43,081 nt of DNA from Pseudoalteromonas sp. G4 (GCF_028875915.1 NZ_JAPEHW010000029.1:1-43081), one strand, 5' to 3'. Counted from the first letter of the stretch, positions 20,361 to 30,070 are shown. Program-made: numbers and translations. The notes: generated by a model from the letters alone, not told the origin.

Positions 20361-21226
20361 TATGCCACCAAGGTCCAAGCATAAAATGCGGCAAAAAGAG
20401 GTGCAGCAGCGGTTAAACTATCAATTCTGTCGAGAATACCGCCGTGGCCAGGTAAGCATGAACCACTGTCTTTTAAGCCAACTTCGCGCTTAAACATACT
20501 CTCTAATAAATCGCCAACAGCTGAGAAAAGTGCGACTACCGCAGCCATTGCTGCGTAAATAAACCACTTATCTGTTGGTACTTTGGTGAAATAACAAAAA
20601 GCCAGCACAAAAACACCAGAGCAAATTAAACCACCAACAAGCCCTTCAATTGTTTTATTTGGACTGACTAACGGCATTAATTTGTGTTTACCTAAATTCT
20701 TACCTGAGAAGTAAGCGCCGATATCAGCACTCCAAACAATACCCAACACCACCATAATTAGCACCGACCCTTGTGTTGCATTGGTAGCGTATTCGCTGCT
20801 GCGAAGTACATTAAGTGCTAACCACATTGGAAGAAGCGTTAATAAACCCGCAATGGCACGCATCATCAAACCGCTGTGCCACGCTTTCGCTGTTCTTGGG
20901 TAAGTCCATACCAGTGCACAAGCGACTAACCACCATGCAACAGCTAACGTAAAGACATAATTTGCTGAACCAATTAATTTACCATTTTGCCACAAGCTTT
21001 CAATTGGCCAGAACATGTTCGCAAAAAATAAAATAACTGCGGTGCCTGCCACATAGCTAATGCGTGCAGCGAACTTCTTAAGCCCCATAAACGCTGACCA
21101 CTCCCAAGCAGAGAGCAACACAATCAAACCTGCAATTAGGCTAAAAAGCTCAAGAGGAGTGAAAAATACAAGTGCAAGCGCTGCCGGCGCTAACACCAAA
21201 GAAGTTAAAATACGTTTTATTAACAA
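20360..21226 (-). CDS. cdsA: Phosphatidate cytidylyltransferase
   Basis: CdsA makes CDP-diacylglycerol from CTP and phosphatidic acid, the branch point to all phospholipids, in the inner membrane. The 288-residue protein is strongly hydrophobic with about eight helices, and ends with the family signature KREVGLKDSGSCLPGHGG followed by ILDRIDSL. The start is TTG at 21226 (MLIKRILTSLVLAPAALAL); AAGGG is about 9-13 bases upstream, and an upstream in-frame extension is blocked. It sits between uppS and dxr. Confidence 0.96.
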   Translation of the reverse strand: MLIKRILTSLVLAPAALALVFFTPLELFSLIAGLIVLLSAWEWSAFMGLKKFAARISYVAGTAVILFFANMFWPIESLWQNGKLIGSANYVFTLAVAWWLVACALVWTYPRTAKAWHSGLMMRAIAGLLTLLPMWLALNVLRSSEYATNATQGSVLIMVVLGIVWSADIGAYFSGKNLGKHKLMPLVSPNKTIEGLVGGLICSGVFVLAFCYFTKVPTDKWFIYAAMAAVVALFSAVGDLLESMFKREVGLKDSGSCLPGHGGILDRIDSLTAAAPLFAAFYAWTLVA

Positions 21227-21246
21227 ATCAAATTACCCTTTTAAAA

Positions 21247-22008
21247 TCACGATTGAGCAAGTAGTTCTTTTATTTGTTCGCCAGTACAACCAAAGCGACG
21301 CTCTCGTGAAACATAACATGCGATTGCATCTGCAAACGCTTGTTCATTAAAATCTGGCCAAAGTGTATCAGTAAAATAAAGTTCAGCATAAGCCGCTTGC
21401 CACAGTAAAAAGTTGCTTATGCGTAAATCACCTCCAGTTCGAATCAGCAGATCAAGTGGCGCTTGTTCATGCATGCTAATGTACTGTGATAGTGCATTTT
21501 CATCAATATCATCAGCGGATAAGTCACCGGCTTCAACTTGTTTTGCTAGCTGTTTTGCAGCTTGTGCAATATCCCACTGACCACCATAGTTGGCTGCAAT
21601 ATTAAGTGTCAAGCCAGTGTTGTTCTCGGTTAATTGTTCAGCTTTAAGCACACTTTTTTGAAGCTTGTCAGAGAAACGACTAATATCACCAATCACCTTC
21701 AACTTAACATTATTTTTATCGAGTTTTTTTACTTCATTGGTCAATACAAACATGAAGAGCTCCATTAAGGTAGTCACTTCTTGTTCGGGACGGCGCCAGT
21801 TTTCACTGCTAAATGCAAAAAGCGTTAACGATTGTATGTTCAGTTGGCGACAGAACTTCACCGCATTTCTAACTGACTCAACGCCCTTTTTATGACCAAA
21901 CACACGAGGCTTACCCTTTGCTTGTGCCCAACGCCCATTACCATCCATAATTATGGCAACATGACGCGGTAAGCTTTGTTGAGTAATAGCATCCTTGGTG
22001 ATTGTCAT
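21247..22008 (-). CDS. uppS: Undecaprenyl diphosphate synthase (di-trans,poly-cis)
   Basis: UppS condenses eight isopentenyl-PP units onto farnesyl-PP to give C55-PP, the lipid carrier for peptidoglycan and O-antigen. The 253-residue cis-prenyltransferase has the catalytic motif [17 protein letters not shown], the helical [15 protein letters not shown], and the C-terminal [20 protein letters not shown]. It is the first gene after the frr terminator, so a promoter is expected in the 111-bp gap, although I cannot assign one with confidence. The stop is 20 bp before cdsA. Confidence 0.97.
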   Translation of the reverse strand: MTITKDAITQQSLPRHVAIIMDGNGRWAQAKGKPRVFGHKKGVESVRNAVKFCRQLNIQSLTLFAFSSENWRRPEQEVTTLMELFMFVLTNEVKKLDKNNVKLKVIGDISRFSDKLQKSVLKAEQLTENNTGLTLNIAANYGGQWDIAQAAKQLAKQVEAGDLSADDIDENALSQYISMHEQAPLDLLIRTGGDLRISNFLLWQAAYAELYFTDTLWPDFNEQAFADAIACYVSRERRFGCTGEQIKELLAQS

Positions 22009-22030
22009 TCAGTCTCATTTCCTAAAGTAA

Positions 22031-22064
22031 AAAGCGCCGTCTAGTATACCCTAGACGGCGCTTT
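22031..22064 (-). terminator. Factor-independent terminator between frr and uppS
   Basis: A perfect 14-bp stem (arms AAAGCGCCGTCTAG and CTAGACGGCGCTTT) encloses a 6-base loop. On the minus strand it is followed by TTTTTACTTT. It ends the frr transcript 56-90 bases after the stop and just before the uppS start. Confidence 0.92.
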
Positions 22065-22119
22065 AAAACTAATAATTTAGTTGTTCAATGATTGAGCGCA
22101 AAAGTGCTCAAAAATTGTT

Positions 22120-22677
22120 TTAGATTTCCATTAATTCAGCTTCTTTAGCAGATAAAATAGCATCCATTTCTTTGATGTATTTATCAGTAAGCTTCTGAAC
22201 CTCGTCGTCACTTTGACGCGCTTCATCTTCTGAAATCTCTTTATCTTTTAACAGTGCTTTAACGTCTGAATTCGCGTCACGGCGAATGTTACGAACTGCA
22301 ACACGGCCACCTTCAACTTCACCACGTACAATCTTAATAAGATCTTTACGACGTTCTTCAGTAAGCGGAGGTAATGGTACACGAATAACCGTACCCGCTG
22401 ACATTGGGTTTAAGCCTAAATCTGACGACATAATTGCTTTTTCTACAGCTTGCGTAAGTGTTTTGTCAAACACAGTGATCGCAAGTGTACGGTTGTCTTC
22501 AATTGTCACGTTACCCACTTGGTTAAGTGGTGTGTCAGCACCATAGTAAGATACTTGAATACCGTCTAAAAGGCTTGGGTGTGCGCGGCCAGTACGAATT
22601 TTTGATAATTGTGAGCCCAGTGCGTCAACACTCTTTTGCATACGTTCTGCAGCATGCTGTTGGATTTCTTTAATCAC
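22120..22677 (-). CDS. frr: Ribosome recycling factor
   Basis: RRF, with EF-G, splits the post-termination ribosome complex. The 185-residue protein matches the family in length and in key stretches: [20 protein letters not shown] near the N-terminus (three-helix bundle), [37 protein letters not shown], and the C-terminal helix [20 protein letters not shown]. The start is GTG with AGGAAG 6-11 bases upstream. It follows pyrH by 22 bp and ends in a strong terminator, so pyrH-frr forms its own transcription unit when tsf is terminated. Confidence 0.97.
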   Translation of the reverse strand: MIKEIQQHAAERMQKSVDALGSQLSKIRTGRAHPSLLDGIQVSYYGADTPLNQVGNVTIEDNRTLAITVFDKTLTQAVEKAIMSSDLGLNPMSAGTVIRVPLPPLTEERRKDLIKIVRGEVEGGRVAVRNIRRDANSDVKALLKDKEISEDEARQSDDEVQKLTDKYIKEMDAILSAKEAELMEI

Positions 22678-22699
22678 GTTAATCTTCCTAACTAATAGC

Positions 22700-23437
22700 T
22701 TATTCTGCTGATTTATGTGTAATCAGCGTACCTTCATCTTCACCAAGGATAACACGTTTTAACGCTCCTGGTTTATTCATATTAAATACACTGATTGGCA
22801 TATTATGGTCACGAGCTAGGGTAAATGCCGCTAGGTCCATCACCTTTAATTCTTTTTCGATTACTTCATTGTAAGTGAGCGTTGGATAAAGCGTTGCCTC
22901 AGGGTTTTTCACCGGGTCATCACTGTATACACCATCAACTTTTGTCGCTTTTAATACTGTGTCAGCTTCAATTTCAATGCCACGTAAACATGCTGCTGAG
23001 TCTGTTGTAAAGAATGGGTTACCTGTACCTGCAGAGAAAATAACAACACGGCCGGTTTTCAGTAAGCTAATCGCTTCTGCCCAATTATAAGCATCACATA
23101 CACCGTTTAGTGGAATTGCTGACATCAAACGTGCATTAACATATGCACGATGCAGCGCGTCGCGCATTGCTAAACCGTTCATCACCGTTGCAAGCATACC
23201 CATATGGTCGCCAACAACACGATTCATGCCGTTTTCAGCAAGTGTACCACCACGTAGGAAGTTACCACCGCCGATTACCACACCTACTTCAACGCCTAAC
23301 TCTACAAGCTCTTTAATTTCTTGTGCCATACGGTCAAGAATAGATGGGTCGATACCAAAGCCTTCTTGGCCCATTAGAGCTTCACCGCTTAATTTCAATA
23401 AAACTCGTCTAAATACTGGCTTACGATTTGTGTTCAT
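22700..23437 (-). CDS. pyrH: UMP kinase
   Basis: PyrH phosphorylates UMP to UDP, feeding CTP, UTP and sugar-nucleotide pools. It is an amino-acid-kinase-fold protein, unlike eukaryotic UMP kinases. The 245-residue sequence starts with [20 protein letters not shown] (phosphate-binding lysine and glycine motif), followed by [12 protein letters not shown], the substrate region [20 protein letters not shown] with one preceding residue before it, and [13 protein letters not shown]. Everything expected is present. It follows the tsf terminator and probably has its own promoter in the 119-bp gap. Confidence 0.97.
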   Translation of the reverse strand: MNTNRKPVFRRVLLKLSGEALMGQEGFGIDPSILDRMAQEIKELVELGVEVGVVIGGGNFLRGGTLAENGMNRVVGDHMGMLATVMNGLAMRDALHRAYVNARLMSAIPLNGVCDAYNWAEAISLLKTGRVVIFSAGTGNPFFTTDSAACLRGIEIEADTVLKATKVDGVYSDDPVKNPEATLYPTLTYNEVIEKELKVMDLAAFTLARDHNMPISVFNMNKPGALKRVILGEDEGTLITHKSAE

Positions 23438-23465
23438 AGTAGTCCTGGCTGAAAAAGTTGCAAAA

Positions 23466-23495
23466 AATAACCGCGCTAATGATAGCGCGGTTATT
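23466..23495 (-). terminator. Factor-independent terminator after tsf
   Basis: A perfect 13-bp stem (AATAACCGCGCTA with TAGCGCGGTTATT) and a 4-base loop are followed, on the minus strand, by a T run. It lies 62-91 bases past the tsf stop and separates rpsB-tsf from pyrH-frr. Confidence 0.9.
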
Positions 23496-23556
23496 CTAAA
23501 TAATTTTATCTCTTAGCGCAAAAGCAAAAGCCATTTTGCTAAGTGAAAAAAGTCGA

Positions 23557-24408
23557 TTATTCGCCTTTTGCTGCTGCGATTTGTGCAGCTACTTCAGCAG
23601 CGAAGTCTTCTTCTTTCTTCTCGATACCTTCACCTACTTCTAGGCGAGTGAAACCAGAGATAGTTGCACCCTTCTCTTTAAGGAATTCACCAACTGATTT
23701 CTTAGGTTCCATGATGAACGCTTGACCAGTAAGAGAGATCTCACCAGTGAACTTCTTCATACGACCAACAACCATCTTCTCAGCGATTTCTGCTGGCTTA
23801 CCTTCGTTCATTGCGATTTCAACTTGAACCGCTTTTTCTTTCTCTACAACCTCAGCAGGTACGTCTTCTGGGTTTAGGAACTCAGGCTTAGAAGCAGCAA
23901 CGTGCATTGCAACGTGCTTAAGTGTTTCTTCGTCAGCTTCACCAGTAACAACAACACCGATACGGTCGCCGTGACGGTATGCAGCAACTTTGTCACCATC
24001 GATGTACTCAACGCGACGAACGTTGATGTTTTCACCGATTTTAGCAACTAGAGCAACACGTGTTTCTTCAAATTGTGCTTTAAGTGTTTCGATGTCAGTT
24101 TTTGCTTCAGCAGCAGCATCAAGAACAGTGTTAGCAAAACCTAGGAAGTTTTCGTCTTTAGCAACGAAGTCTGTTTGACAGTTAACTTCTAGAAGTGCAG
24201 TGAAACCAGCACCTTGTTTGATAAGGATTGTACCTTCAGCAGCGATGTTACCCGCTTTTTTAGCAGCTTTAGCAGCACCGCTCTTACGCATGTTCTCGAT
24301 CGCTAAATCGATGTCACCGTTAGTTTCAGTTAGTGCTTTTTTACAATCCATCATGCCAGCGCCTGTGCGCTCGCGTAATTCTTTAACTAGGGCAGCAGTT
24401 ACAGCCAT
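23557..24408 (-). CDS. tsf: Elongation factor Ts
   Basis: EF-Ts is the GDP/GTP exchange factor for EF-Tu. The 283-residue protein begins [20 protein letters not shown] and CKKAL, followed by the Tu-interacting [14 protein letters not shown] segment and the two subdomains of the core, then the C-terminal module with [20 protein letters not shown]. This gene uses a more biased codon set than its neighbours (many GAA, GCA, CGT and GGT), as expected for a highly expressed translation gene. It follows rpsB by 111 bp containing an attenuator-like hairpin. Confidence 0.98.
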   Translation of the reverse strand: MAVTAALVKELRERTGAGMMDCKKALTETNGDIDLAIENMRKSGAAKAAKKAGNIAAEGTILIKQGAGFTALLEVNCQTDFVAKDENFLGFANTVLDAAAEAKTDIETLKAQFEETRVALVAKIGENINVRRVEYIDGDKVAAYRHGDRIGVVVTGEADEETLKHVAMHVAASKPEFLNPEDVPAEVVEKEKAVQVEIAMNEGKPAEIAEKMVVGRMKKFTGEISLTGQAFIMEPKKSVGEFLKEKGATISGFTRLEVGEGIEKKEEDFAAEVAAQIAAAKGE

Positions 24409-24446
24409 TAGTATGTCCTCAAATCCAAAATCTATTTAAAATAAGC

Positions 24447-24512
24447 GGGAGCAAGCTCCCCCTAATCATCAGAATATCAAGCTTCCTATGATACTTTCAT
24501 GAAAGCTTGATA
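24447..24512 (-). promoter_or_regulatory. rpsB-tsf intergenic hairpins (likely attenuator)
   Basis: On the minus strand, transcription past rpsB first meets a 10-bp perfect stem (arms at 24503-24512 and 24475-24484, 18-base loop). Next comes a short G/C hairpin (GGGAG CTTG CTCCC, 24447-24460) followed by a broken U stretch, CTTATTTT. This resembles a leaky terminator that would lower tsf relative to rpsB. The effect is inferred. Confidence 0.55.
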
Positions 24513-24519
24513 AGCGCTA

Positions 24520-25248
24520 TTACTCAGCTTCTACGAAATCGTCTTTTTCAGCTTGAACAGCGATGTTGCTTTCACGGCCTTCAACAGCCACGTCTGCTAC
24601 AGCGTTAGTGTAAAGCTGGATAGCACGGATAGCATCGTCGTTACCAGGGATGATGAAATCAACACCGTCTGGGTTTGAGTTAGTATCAACAACAGATACA
24701 ACTGGGATGCCTAGGTTGTTTGCTTCTTTAATAGCAATGTGCTCGTGATCAGCGTCGATAACGAAGATAGCGTCTGGAAGACCGCCCATGTTCTTGATAC
24801 CACCAAGGCTCTTTTCAAGCTTTTCCATTTCACGAGTAAGCATTAACGCTTCTTTCTTAGTTAATTTTTCGAAAGTACCGTCTTGGCTTTGAGTTTCAAG
24901 GTCTTTAAGACGCTTGATTGACTGACGAACTGTTTTCCAGTTAGTTAGCATACCACCTAACCAACGGTGGTTTACGTAGAACTGGTCAGAACGTAGTGCA
25001 GCTTCTTTAACTGCTTCGCTTGCAGCGCGCTTAGTACCAACGAAAAGGATTTTACCTTTGTTTGATGCTACGCCTTTAAGGAAAGACATTGCTTCGTTGA
25101 ATAAAGGTACAGTTTTCTCTAGGTTGATGATATGTACGCGGTTACGTGCACCGAAGATGAACGGCTTCATCTTAGGGTTCCAGTAACGAGCTTGGTGACC
25201 GAAGTGTACGCCAGCTTGTAGCATATCGCGCATAGAAACGTTTGCCAT
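24520..25248 (-). CDS. rpsB: 30S ribosomal protein S2
   Basis: Ribosomal protein S2, on the 30S subunit back side, needed for S1 binding. The 242-residue sequence starts [20 protein letters not shown], continues with [12 protein letters not shown] and [18 protein letters not shown], then [16 protein letters not shown], and later [20 protein letters not shown] and [20 protein letters not shown]. The start at 25248 has AGAGGAAT at ideal spacing; a frame open upstream to 25329 lies inside the mRNA leader and is not coding. Codon use is strongly biased. It is divergent from map. Confidence 0.98.
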   Translation of the reverse strand: MANVSMRDMLQAGVHFGHQARYWNPKMKPFIFGARNRVHIINLEKTVPLFNEAMSFLKGVASNKGKILFVGTKRAASEAVKEAALRSDQFYVNHRWLGGMLTNWKTVRQSIKRLKDLETQSQDGTFEKLTKKEALMLTREMEKLEKSLGGIKNMGGLPDAIFVIDADHEHIAIKEANNLGIPVVSVVDTNSNPDGVDFIIPGNDDAIRAIQLYTNAVADVAVEGRESNIAVQAEKDDFVEAE

Positions 25249-25438
25249 TTTAATATTCCTCTGTAATTTTGGGTTAGGCCTCCACATATCCCATAGCACC
25301 AACAGTTTGCTTAATTTAGCGCCCTGCACCCAAGTGTATGTGCCGATATGTGTGTGTGTTAAAAATTAAAGTTTAAGTGTATTCACTACAATCAACTTAA
25401 AAATCCCGAGGAAATTTAAATTTTAATTGTAAAAATAC
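25249..25438 (-). ncRNA. rpsB 5' leader (S2 autoregulatory leader, t44-like)
   Basis: About 190 nt separate the predicted transcription start from the rpsB ATG, much longer than needed for ribosome binding. The leader contains GGGATATGTGGAGGCCTAACC followed shortly by the CAGAGGAA ribosome binding site. From memory, this closely resembles the conserved leader between map and rpsB in other gammaproteobacteria (Rfam t44 / S2-binding leader), through which S2 represses rpsB-tsf. Family assignment needs a covariance-model search. Confidence 0.65.
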
Positions 25439-25445
25439 GGCGCGC

Positions 25446-25474
25446 TTTATACCATATTAACAATCAGAACTCAA
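25446..25474 (-). promoter_or_regulatory. rpsB promoter with GC-rich discriminator
   Basis: On the minus strand, a -35 TTGAGT (25469-25474) and an extended -10 TGGTATAAA (hexamer TATAAA, 25446-25451) are 17 bases apart. They are followed by the discriminator GCGCGCCG. A GC-rich discriminator is the mark of stringently controlled ribosomal promoters (ppGpp/DksA), which fits rpsB. Confidence 0.78.
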
Positions 25475-25556
25475 ATTTTATGAGTGATTTTCAGTCAAAC
25501 GAACTAAGCAAATCGATGTCGTGTTTGACCATAATTTAAAGAATTTTGGAGCCTAA

Positions 25557-26348
25557 ATGAGTGCAGTGATTAAAACCCCAGCTGAAATTGAAAAAATGCG
25601 AGTTTCTGGGCGCTTAGCAGCTGAAGTATTAGAAATGATTGAACCTCACGTGAAAGTGGGCGTAACGACTGATGAACTTAATCAAATTTGTCACGATTAT
25701 ATCGTAAACGAGCAAGATGCTATTCCAGCACCGCTAAACTATCACGGTTTTCCAAAGTCAATTTGTACCTCAGTAAACCACGTTATCTGTCACGGTATTC
25801 CAAATGACAAGCCATTAAAAGATGGCGATATCATTAATATCGATATCACGGTAATTAAAGATGGTTACCACGGTGATACCTCAAAAATGTTTTACGTTGG
25901 TCAACCATCAATTCAAGCAAAACGTTTATGTGAAATCACACAAAAGAGTTTATACCTAGCGATTGAGATGGTGAAACCTGGTGTTCGCCTCGGTGATATC
26001 GGTTCGGCAATTCAAAAATATGCTGAAGGATTCAGCTACTCTATCGTACGTGAATACTGTGGTCACGGTATTGGCGCGGAGTTCCACGAAGAGCCACAAG
26101 TAATGCACTATGGCAAGCCTGGTACTGGTGAGGTACTACAAGAAGGCATGTGCTTTACAATTGAACCAATGGTGAACGTTGGAAAACGTCAATGTAAGCT
26201 TCTTAAAGACGAATGGACAGTTGTAACTAAAGACCGCTCATTGTCAGCACAATGGGAACACACCTTACTTGTGACTAAAAACGGAGTTGAAATTCTTACG
26301 CTACGATCAGATGATGAGCTTCCGAGAGTGATCGAACATAGCGCATAA
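25557..26348 (+). CDS. map: Type I methionine aminopeptidase
   Basis: Map removes the initiator methionine from nascent proteins with small second residues. The 263-residue, type Ia enzyme has all the pita-bread-fold metal ligands in order: INIDITVIKDGYHGDTSKMF (two Asp), YCGHGIGAEFHEEPQ (His), CFTIEPMV (Glu) and SAQWEHTLLV (Glu). The start ATG has TTGGAG about 7 bases upstream. It is divergent from rpsB, as in E. coli, and leads into glnD 11 bp later. Confidence 0.97.
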   Translation: MSAVIKTPAEIEKMRVSGRLAAEVLEMIEPHVKVGVTTDELNQICHDYIVNEQDAIPAPLNYHGFPKSICTSVNHVICHGIPNDKPLKDGDIINIDITVIKDGYHGDTSKMFYVGQPSIQAKRLCEITQKSLYLAIEMVKPGVRLGDIGSAIQKYAEGFSYSIVREYCGHGIGAEFHEEPQVMHYGKPGTGEVLQEGMCFTIEPMVNVGKRQCKLLKDEWTVVTKDRSLSAQWEHTLLVTKNGVEILTLRSDDELPRVIEHSA

Positions 26349-26359
26349 GAAGGCCATCA

Positions 26360-28975
26360 ATGGCAATAACAAAAAAATTTACACAGTTGCTCGCTAAATG
26401 CGAGCAACTCGATGATTACAAACACCTTCTAGAACAATTTTATCTGTGGCTCGAAGAGCAATTTTCCCATCAGCCGGTTGAACGTTTAGTTAAAGCGCGA
26501 GCACAGTTAATCGACGCGATTTTAAGTCGTCTCTATCATCAGTATCAATTGCAATCACATGGCGATTTAATTGCTATAGGCGGTTATGGACGCGGCGAAT
26601 TGCACCCATTTTCCGATATCGATTTTTTACTGCTTGTAAACAAAGAACCTAACAAAGAAACACAAGAAATTATTGCTCAGTTTGTCACATTTTTATGGGA
26701 CTTACGCCTTGATATCGGTCACAGCGTTCGCACCTTAAAGCAGACCATTGAACAAAAAAAGCAAGACGTCAATTTCGCAACAAGTTTATTAGAATCTCGC
26801 CTTATTTGTGGCGATCACGAAAACTATCAAAAGCTACAAAAGAAACTGATTGAAACTTCTGCTTGGAAATCAGATGCTTTCTTTATTGCAAAACGTGATG
26901 AGCAAGAACTGCGCCATAAAAAATGCCATGGTACAGCGTATAACTTAGAGCCAAATTTAAAAGAAAACCCCGGCGGTTTGCGCGATGTACAAACCATTAT
27001 CTGGGTCGCCAAAAAGCACTTTCGTTCAGAGACGTTAGAAGAGTTAGTTGAACATGGTTATTTAACCTTTGAAGAGCACCAAGAGCTGCTCGAATGTATT
27101 GTTAACCTTTGGAATATTCGCTTTGCACTGCACCTTGCTGCTGGGCGCATGGAAAACCGTTTACTGTTTGACTACCAACCCATTGCAGCAAATTTACTAG
27201 GGTTTGGCGATGATGGTCGCGCCGCAGTAGAACGAATGATGAAACGTTTGTTTCGCATTATGGGACGGGTACGTGAACTCAATCAAATGCTGCTATCGTA
27301 CTTTGAACAAAGTATTTTAACTGGCCATGTAAATTACAAAATTAGCGATATTAATAACGATTTTGAGCAAATTGGTCATCAGATTCGCGTTAAAGATCCA
27401 CAAGTATTTTTCCATCGAGAAAAAATTATTGAGCTGTTTTGGCATATTGCAGATAACCCACAGATCACTCATATTTATCCAAGTACGATACGGTTATTGC
27501 GCCAAGTAAGGCGTCGTTTGCTTGGTGATTTACAGGATTATTCCCTGTGCCGCACCATGCTGCTTAAACTAATTACGCACCCAAATGGAATGGGGCGCGC
27601 TTTTACGTTAATGCATAAGCACGGTATTTTATCTGCATATTTACCGAACTGGCGAAATATTGTTGGACAAATGCAGTTTGACCTATTTCACGCCTACACC
27701 GTGGATGAACATACTCACCGTTTAATCCAAAATCTATATCATTACTTCCAGCCAGAGTGTGCAAATACGTTCCCACTGTGTCGCGAAATTGTCATTCGAA
27801 TGGAAAAGCCTGAGCTATTGTATTTAGCCGGTATTTTTCATGATATTGCCAAAGGTCGCGGTGGTGATCACTCTGAGCTTGGCGCAGTAGATGCTAGAGA
27901 ATTTGCCAAATTACACGGCTTGACGACCTTTGAAGGAAAGTTTATTGCGTGGCTTGTGGAAAACCATTTGTTGATGTCAGTTACAGCGCAGCGTAAAGAT
28001 ATTAATGATCCTGATGTAATTGCTGAGTTTGCCGCCAAGGTAAAAAATGAAAAGCAACTCGATTATCTCTATTGCTTAACTCTTGCCGATATTCGAGCAA
28101 CCAACGATAATCTTTGGAACGATTGGAAAAGTACACTGCTTCGTGACTTATACTTACATACTCAACGTGCGCTGCGTCGTGGCCTTGAAAACCCAATGGA
28201 CTTGCGAGACCAAATTCGCGATAAAAAAGATCAAGTTAAGCAACGATTACTTAATTTAGGTTTTGCTGAAGAACAAATAGATGCCTTATGGCTGCGTTTT
28301 AAACCTGACTACTTTACACGTTTTACGTCACAAATGATCGCATGGCAATGTGAACATATTTTAGCAGCCAAAGATCCAAGTAAAGGCATTGTGTTGCTCT
28401 CAGGTAAACCAATCAATGGTGGTAGCCAAGTATTTGTATATTGTCCTGATCAAGCAAATTTAGTCGCCCGTTTAGTGGCCGTCTTAGGGGCAAAAAAGGC
28501 CAATATTTTGCACGCGCAAATTATGAATACGAAAGATGGCTATGCAATTGATAACTTTGTTATTTTAGAGCAAAACGGTGAACCTGTAACAAGTCAAAGT
28601 CGCGCTAGCTCTATCAAGAAGTCAATTCAGCAAGTCATTGATGAACCTCATAAAAAGCTACGTCTTAAGAAAGATCGCAAAAAGCGCTTTAAAGGCTTTA
28701 ATATCAAGCCAAGAGTTATTGTGTCACCACATGGGCGTAAGGACAGAACCCTTGTGGAAATTCAAGTAGTTGACATTCCAGGCTTATTAACCAAAATAAC
28801 CGATGTATTTTCTAGTTTAGCGTTACATATTCATGCTGCACGTATCACGACCATAGGTGAACGTGCGGAAGACTTTTTTGTGGTATCTAACGCTGACTAC
28901 AACGCATTAACTGAACAAGAAGCTGATGATTTAAAAACTCGCCTTCTTGAAAAATTCAATTCCGAAAATGATTAA
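26360..28975 (+). CDS. glnD: Bifunctional uridylyltransferase/uridylyl-removing enzyme
   Basis: GlnD senses glutamine and adds or removes UMP on PII proteins, setting glutamine synthetase activity and Ntr gene expression. The 871-residue protein has an N-terminal nucleotidyltransferase domain (AIGGYGRGELHPFSDIDF, about residues 72-90, with the catalytic DID), the PII-UTase helical region with NPGGLRDVQ, a central HD hydrolase domain (GIFHDIAKGRGGDHSELG, about residue 490), and two C-terminal ACT domains (about 674-760 and 787-865; VEIQVVDIPGLLTKITDVF) that bind glutamine. All catalytic motifs are intact. It lies in the map-glnD-dapD run common in gammaproteobacteria. Confidence 0.97.
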   Translation: MAITKKFTQLLAKCEQLDDYKHLLEQFYLWLEEQFSHQPVERLVKARAQLIDAILSRLYHQYQLQSHGDLIAIGGYGRGELHPFSDIDFLLLVNKEPNKETQEIIAQFVTFLWDLRLDIGHSVRTLKQTIEQKKQDVNFATSLLESRLICGDHENYQKLQKKLIETSAWKSDAFFIAKRDEQELRHKKCHGTAYNLEPNLKENPGGLRDVQTIIWVAKKHFRSETLEELVEHGYLTFEEHQELLECIVNLWNIRFALHLAAGRMENRLLFDYQPIAANLLGFGDDGRAAVERMMKRLFRIMGRVRELNQMLLSYFEQSILTGHVNYKISDINNDFEQIGHQIRVKDPQVFFHREKIIELFWHIADNPQITHIYPSTIRLLRQVRRRLLGDLQDYSLCRTMLLKLITHPNGMGRAFTLMHKHGILSAYLPNWRNIVGQMQFDLFHAYTVDEHTHRLIQNLYHYFQPECANTFPLCREIVIRMEKPELLYLAGIFHDIAKGRGGDHSELGAVDAREFAKLHGLTTFEGKFIAWLVENHLLMSVTAQRKDINDPDVIAEFAAKVKNEKQLDYLYCLTLADIRATNDNLWNDWKSTLLRDLYLHTQRALRRGLENPMDLRDQIRDKKDQVKQRLLNLGFAEEQIDALWLRFKPDYFTRFTSQMIAWQCEHILAAKDPSKGIVLLSGKPINGGSQVFVYCPDQANLVARLVAVLGAKKANILHAQIMNTKDGYAIDNFVILEQNGEPVTSQSRASSIKKSIQQVIDEPHKKLRLKKDRKKRFKGFNIKPRVIVSPHGRKDRTLVEIQVVDIPGLLTKITDVFSSLALHIHAARITTIGERAEDFFVVSNADYNALTEQEADDLKTRLLEKFNSEND

Positions 28976-28984
28976 AGGCACACT

Positions 28985-29812
28985 ATGGAACAATTAAAAC
29001 TGACCATCGAACAAGCATGGGAAGATCGCGACAATATTTCACCTTCATCTGTTTCTGATGAGGTTTTTAACGCTATTAACGAATCCCTTGCACTGTTAGA
29101 TTCTGGTAAAGCACGTGTGGCTGAAAAAATCTCTGGCGAATGGGTTGTACACCAATGGCTTAAAAAAGCGGTGTTATTGTCATTTCGTATTCGTGACAAC
29201 GCGCCAATGAGTGATGGTGTTAACCAGTTTTACGACAAAGTACCACTTAAATTTACTGACTATACGTCAGAGCAATTTAAGCAAGAAGGCATGCGCGTGG
29301 TGCCAAACGCTGTAGCACGCCAAGGTAGCTTCGTAGGTAAAAATGTGGTGTTAATGCCTTCTTATGTGAACATTGGCGCTTACGTTGATGAAGGCACTAT
29401 GGTTGATACATGGGCAACTGTAGGCTCATGTGCACAAATTGGTAAAAACGTTCACCTTTCAGGTGGTGTAGGCATTGGTGGAGTACTAGAACCGCTACAA
29501 GCCAACCCAACCATTATCGAAGATAACTGTTTTATCGGCGCACGTTCTGAAATTGTAGAAGGCGTTGTTGTTGAAGAAGGCGCGGTAATTTCAATGGGTG
29601 TATATATTAGCCAAAGCACGCGTATTTATGACCGAGAAACGGGTGAAACTCATTACGGCCGCGTACCTGCTGGCGCAGTTGTTGTACCAGGCTCACTGCC
29701 ATCAAAAGACGGCTCACACAGTCTATACGCAGCAATTATCGTGAAAAAAGTTGACCAGCAAACACGTGAAAAAGTGGGTATAAATGCCCTACTTCGCTAT
29801 GTTAGCGAGTAA
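28985..29812 (+). CDS. dapD: 2,3,4,5-tetrahydropyridine-2,6-dicarboxylate N-succinyltransferase
   Basis: DapD succinylates tetrahydrodipicolinate in the lysine/meso-diaminopimelate pathway, using succinyl-CoA. The 275-residue trimeric enzyme has a helical N-terminal domain ([20 protein letters not shown]) and then a left-handed beta-helix of hexapeptide repeats ([60 protein letters not shown]). It ends in the usual C-terminal domain. It lies 9 bp after glnD and is closed by a terminator. Confidence 0.97.
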   Translation: MEQLKLTIEQAWEDRDNISPSSVSDEVFNAINESLALLDSGKARVAEKISGEWVVHQWLKKAVLLSFRIRDNAPMSDGVNQFYDKVPLKFTDYTSEQFKQEGMRVVPNAVARQGSFVGKNVVLMPSYVNIGAYVDEGTMVDTWATVGSCAQIGKNVHLSGGVGIGGVLEPLQANPTIIEDNCFIGARSEIVEGVVVEEGAVISMGVYISQSTRIYDRETGETHYGRVPAGAVVVPGSLPSKDGSHSLYAAIIVKKVDQQTREKVGINALLRYVSE

Positions 29813-29832
29813 TTTAGCAGATTCAATCTTGG

Positions 29833-29872
29833 ATGCTTAATAACTACGCAAGGTGTTATTAAGCATTCTTTT
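29833..29872 (+). terminator. Factor-independent terminator after dapD
   Basis: Arms ATGCTTAATAAC (29833-29844) and GTTATTAAGCAT (29855-29866) form a perfect 12-bp stem with a 10-base loop, followed by TCTTTT. It starts 20 bases after the dapD stop. Confidence 0.82.
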
Positions 29873-29937
29873 AACGTACTTTTTAAGTTACATTTAAGCT
29901 AATTTAACCTTCACTATTCCACTCAAAATTACAATAG

Positions 29938-29968
29938 AAAAGTATCAATACTTGCTTCAAAAGTATCA
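29938..29968 (+). repeat. 10-bp direct repeat AAAAGTATCA, 21-bp period
   Basis: AAAAGTATCA occurs at 29938-29947 and again at 29959-29968. The 21-bp period is two helical turns, so both copies face the same side of DNA. It lies about 100-130 bp upstream of the receptor start and could be a regulator binding site; no known regulator is recognised. Confidence 0.5.
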
Positions 29969-30070
29969 CTTTGTACCCATAATCACTGCACACTCAAAAG
30001 AACAATAATAAATAGCCCATATTTGCAGTTAAGTAGTCGCACTTACGGCTTAACATGGATGACTATAATC

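Noticed and set aside
25249..25329. N-terminal extension of ribosomal protein S2
   Set aside because: The frame is open but lies in the mRNA leader; the conserved S2 start and a strong ribosome binding site are at 25248.
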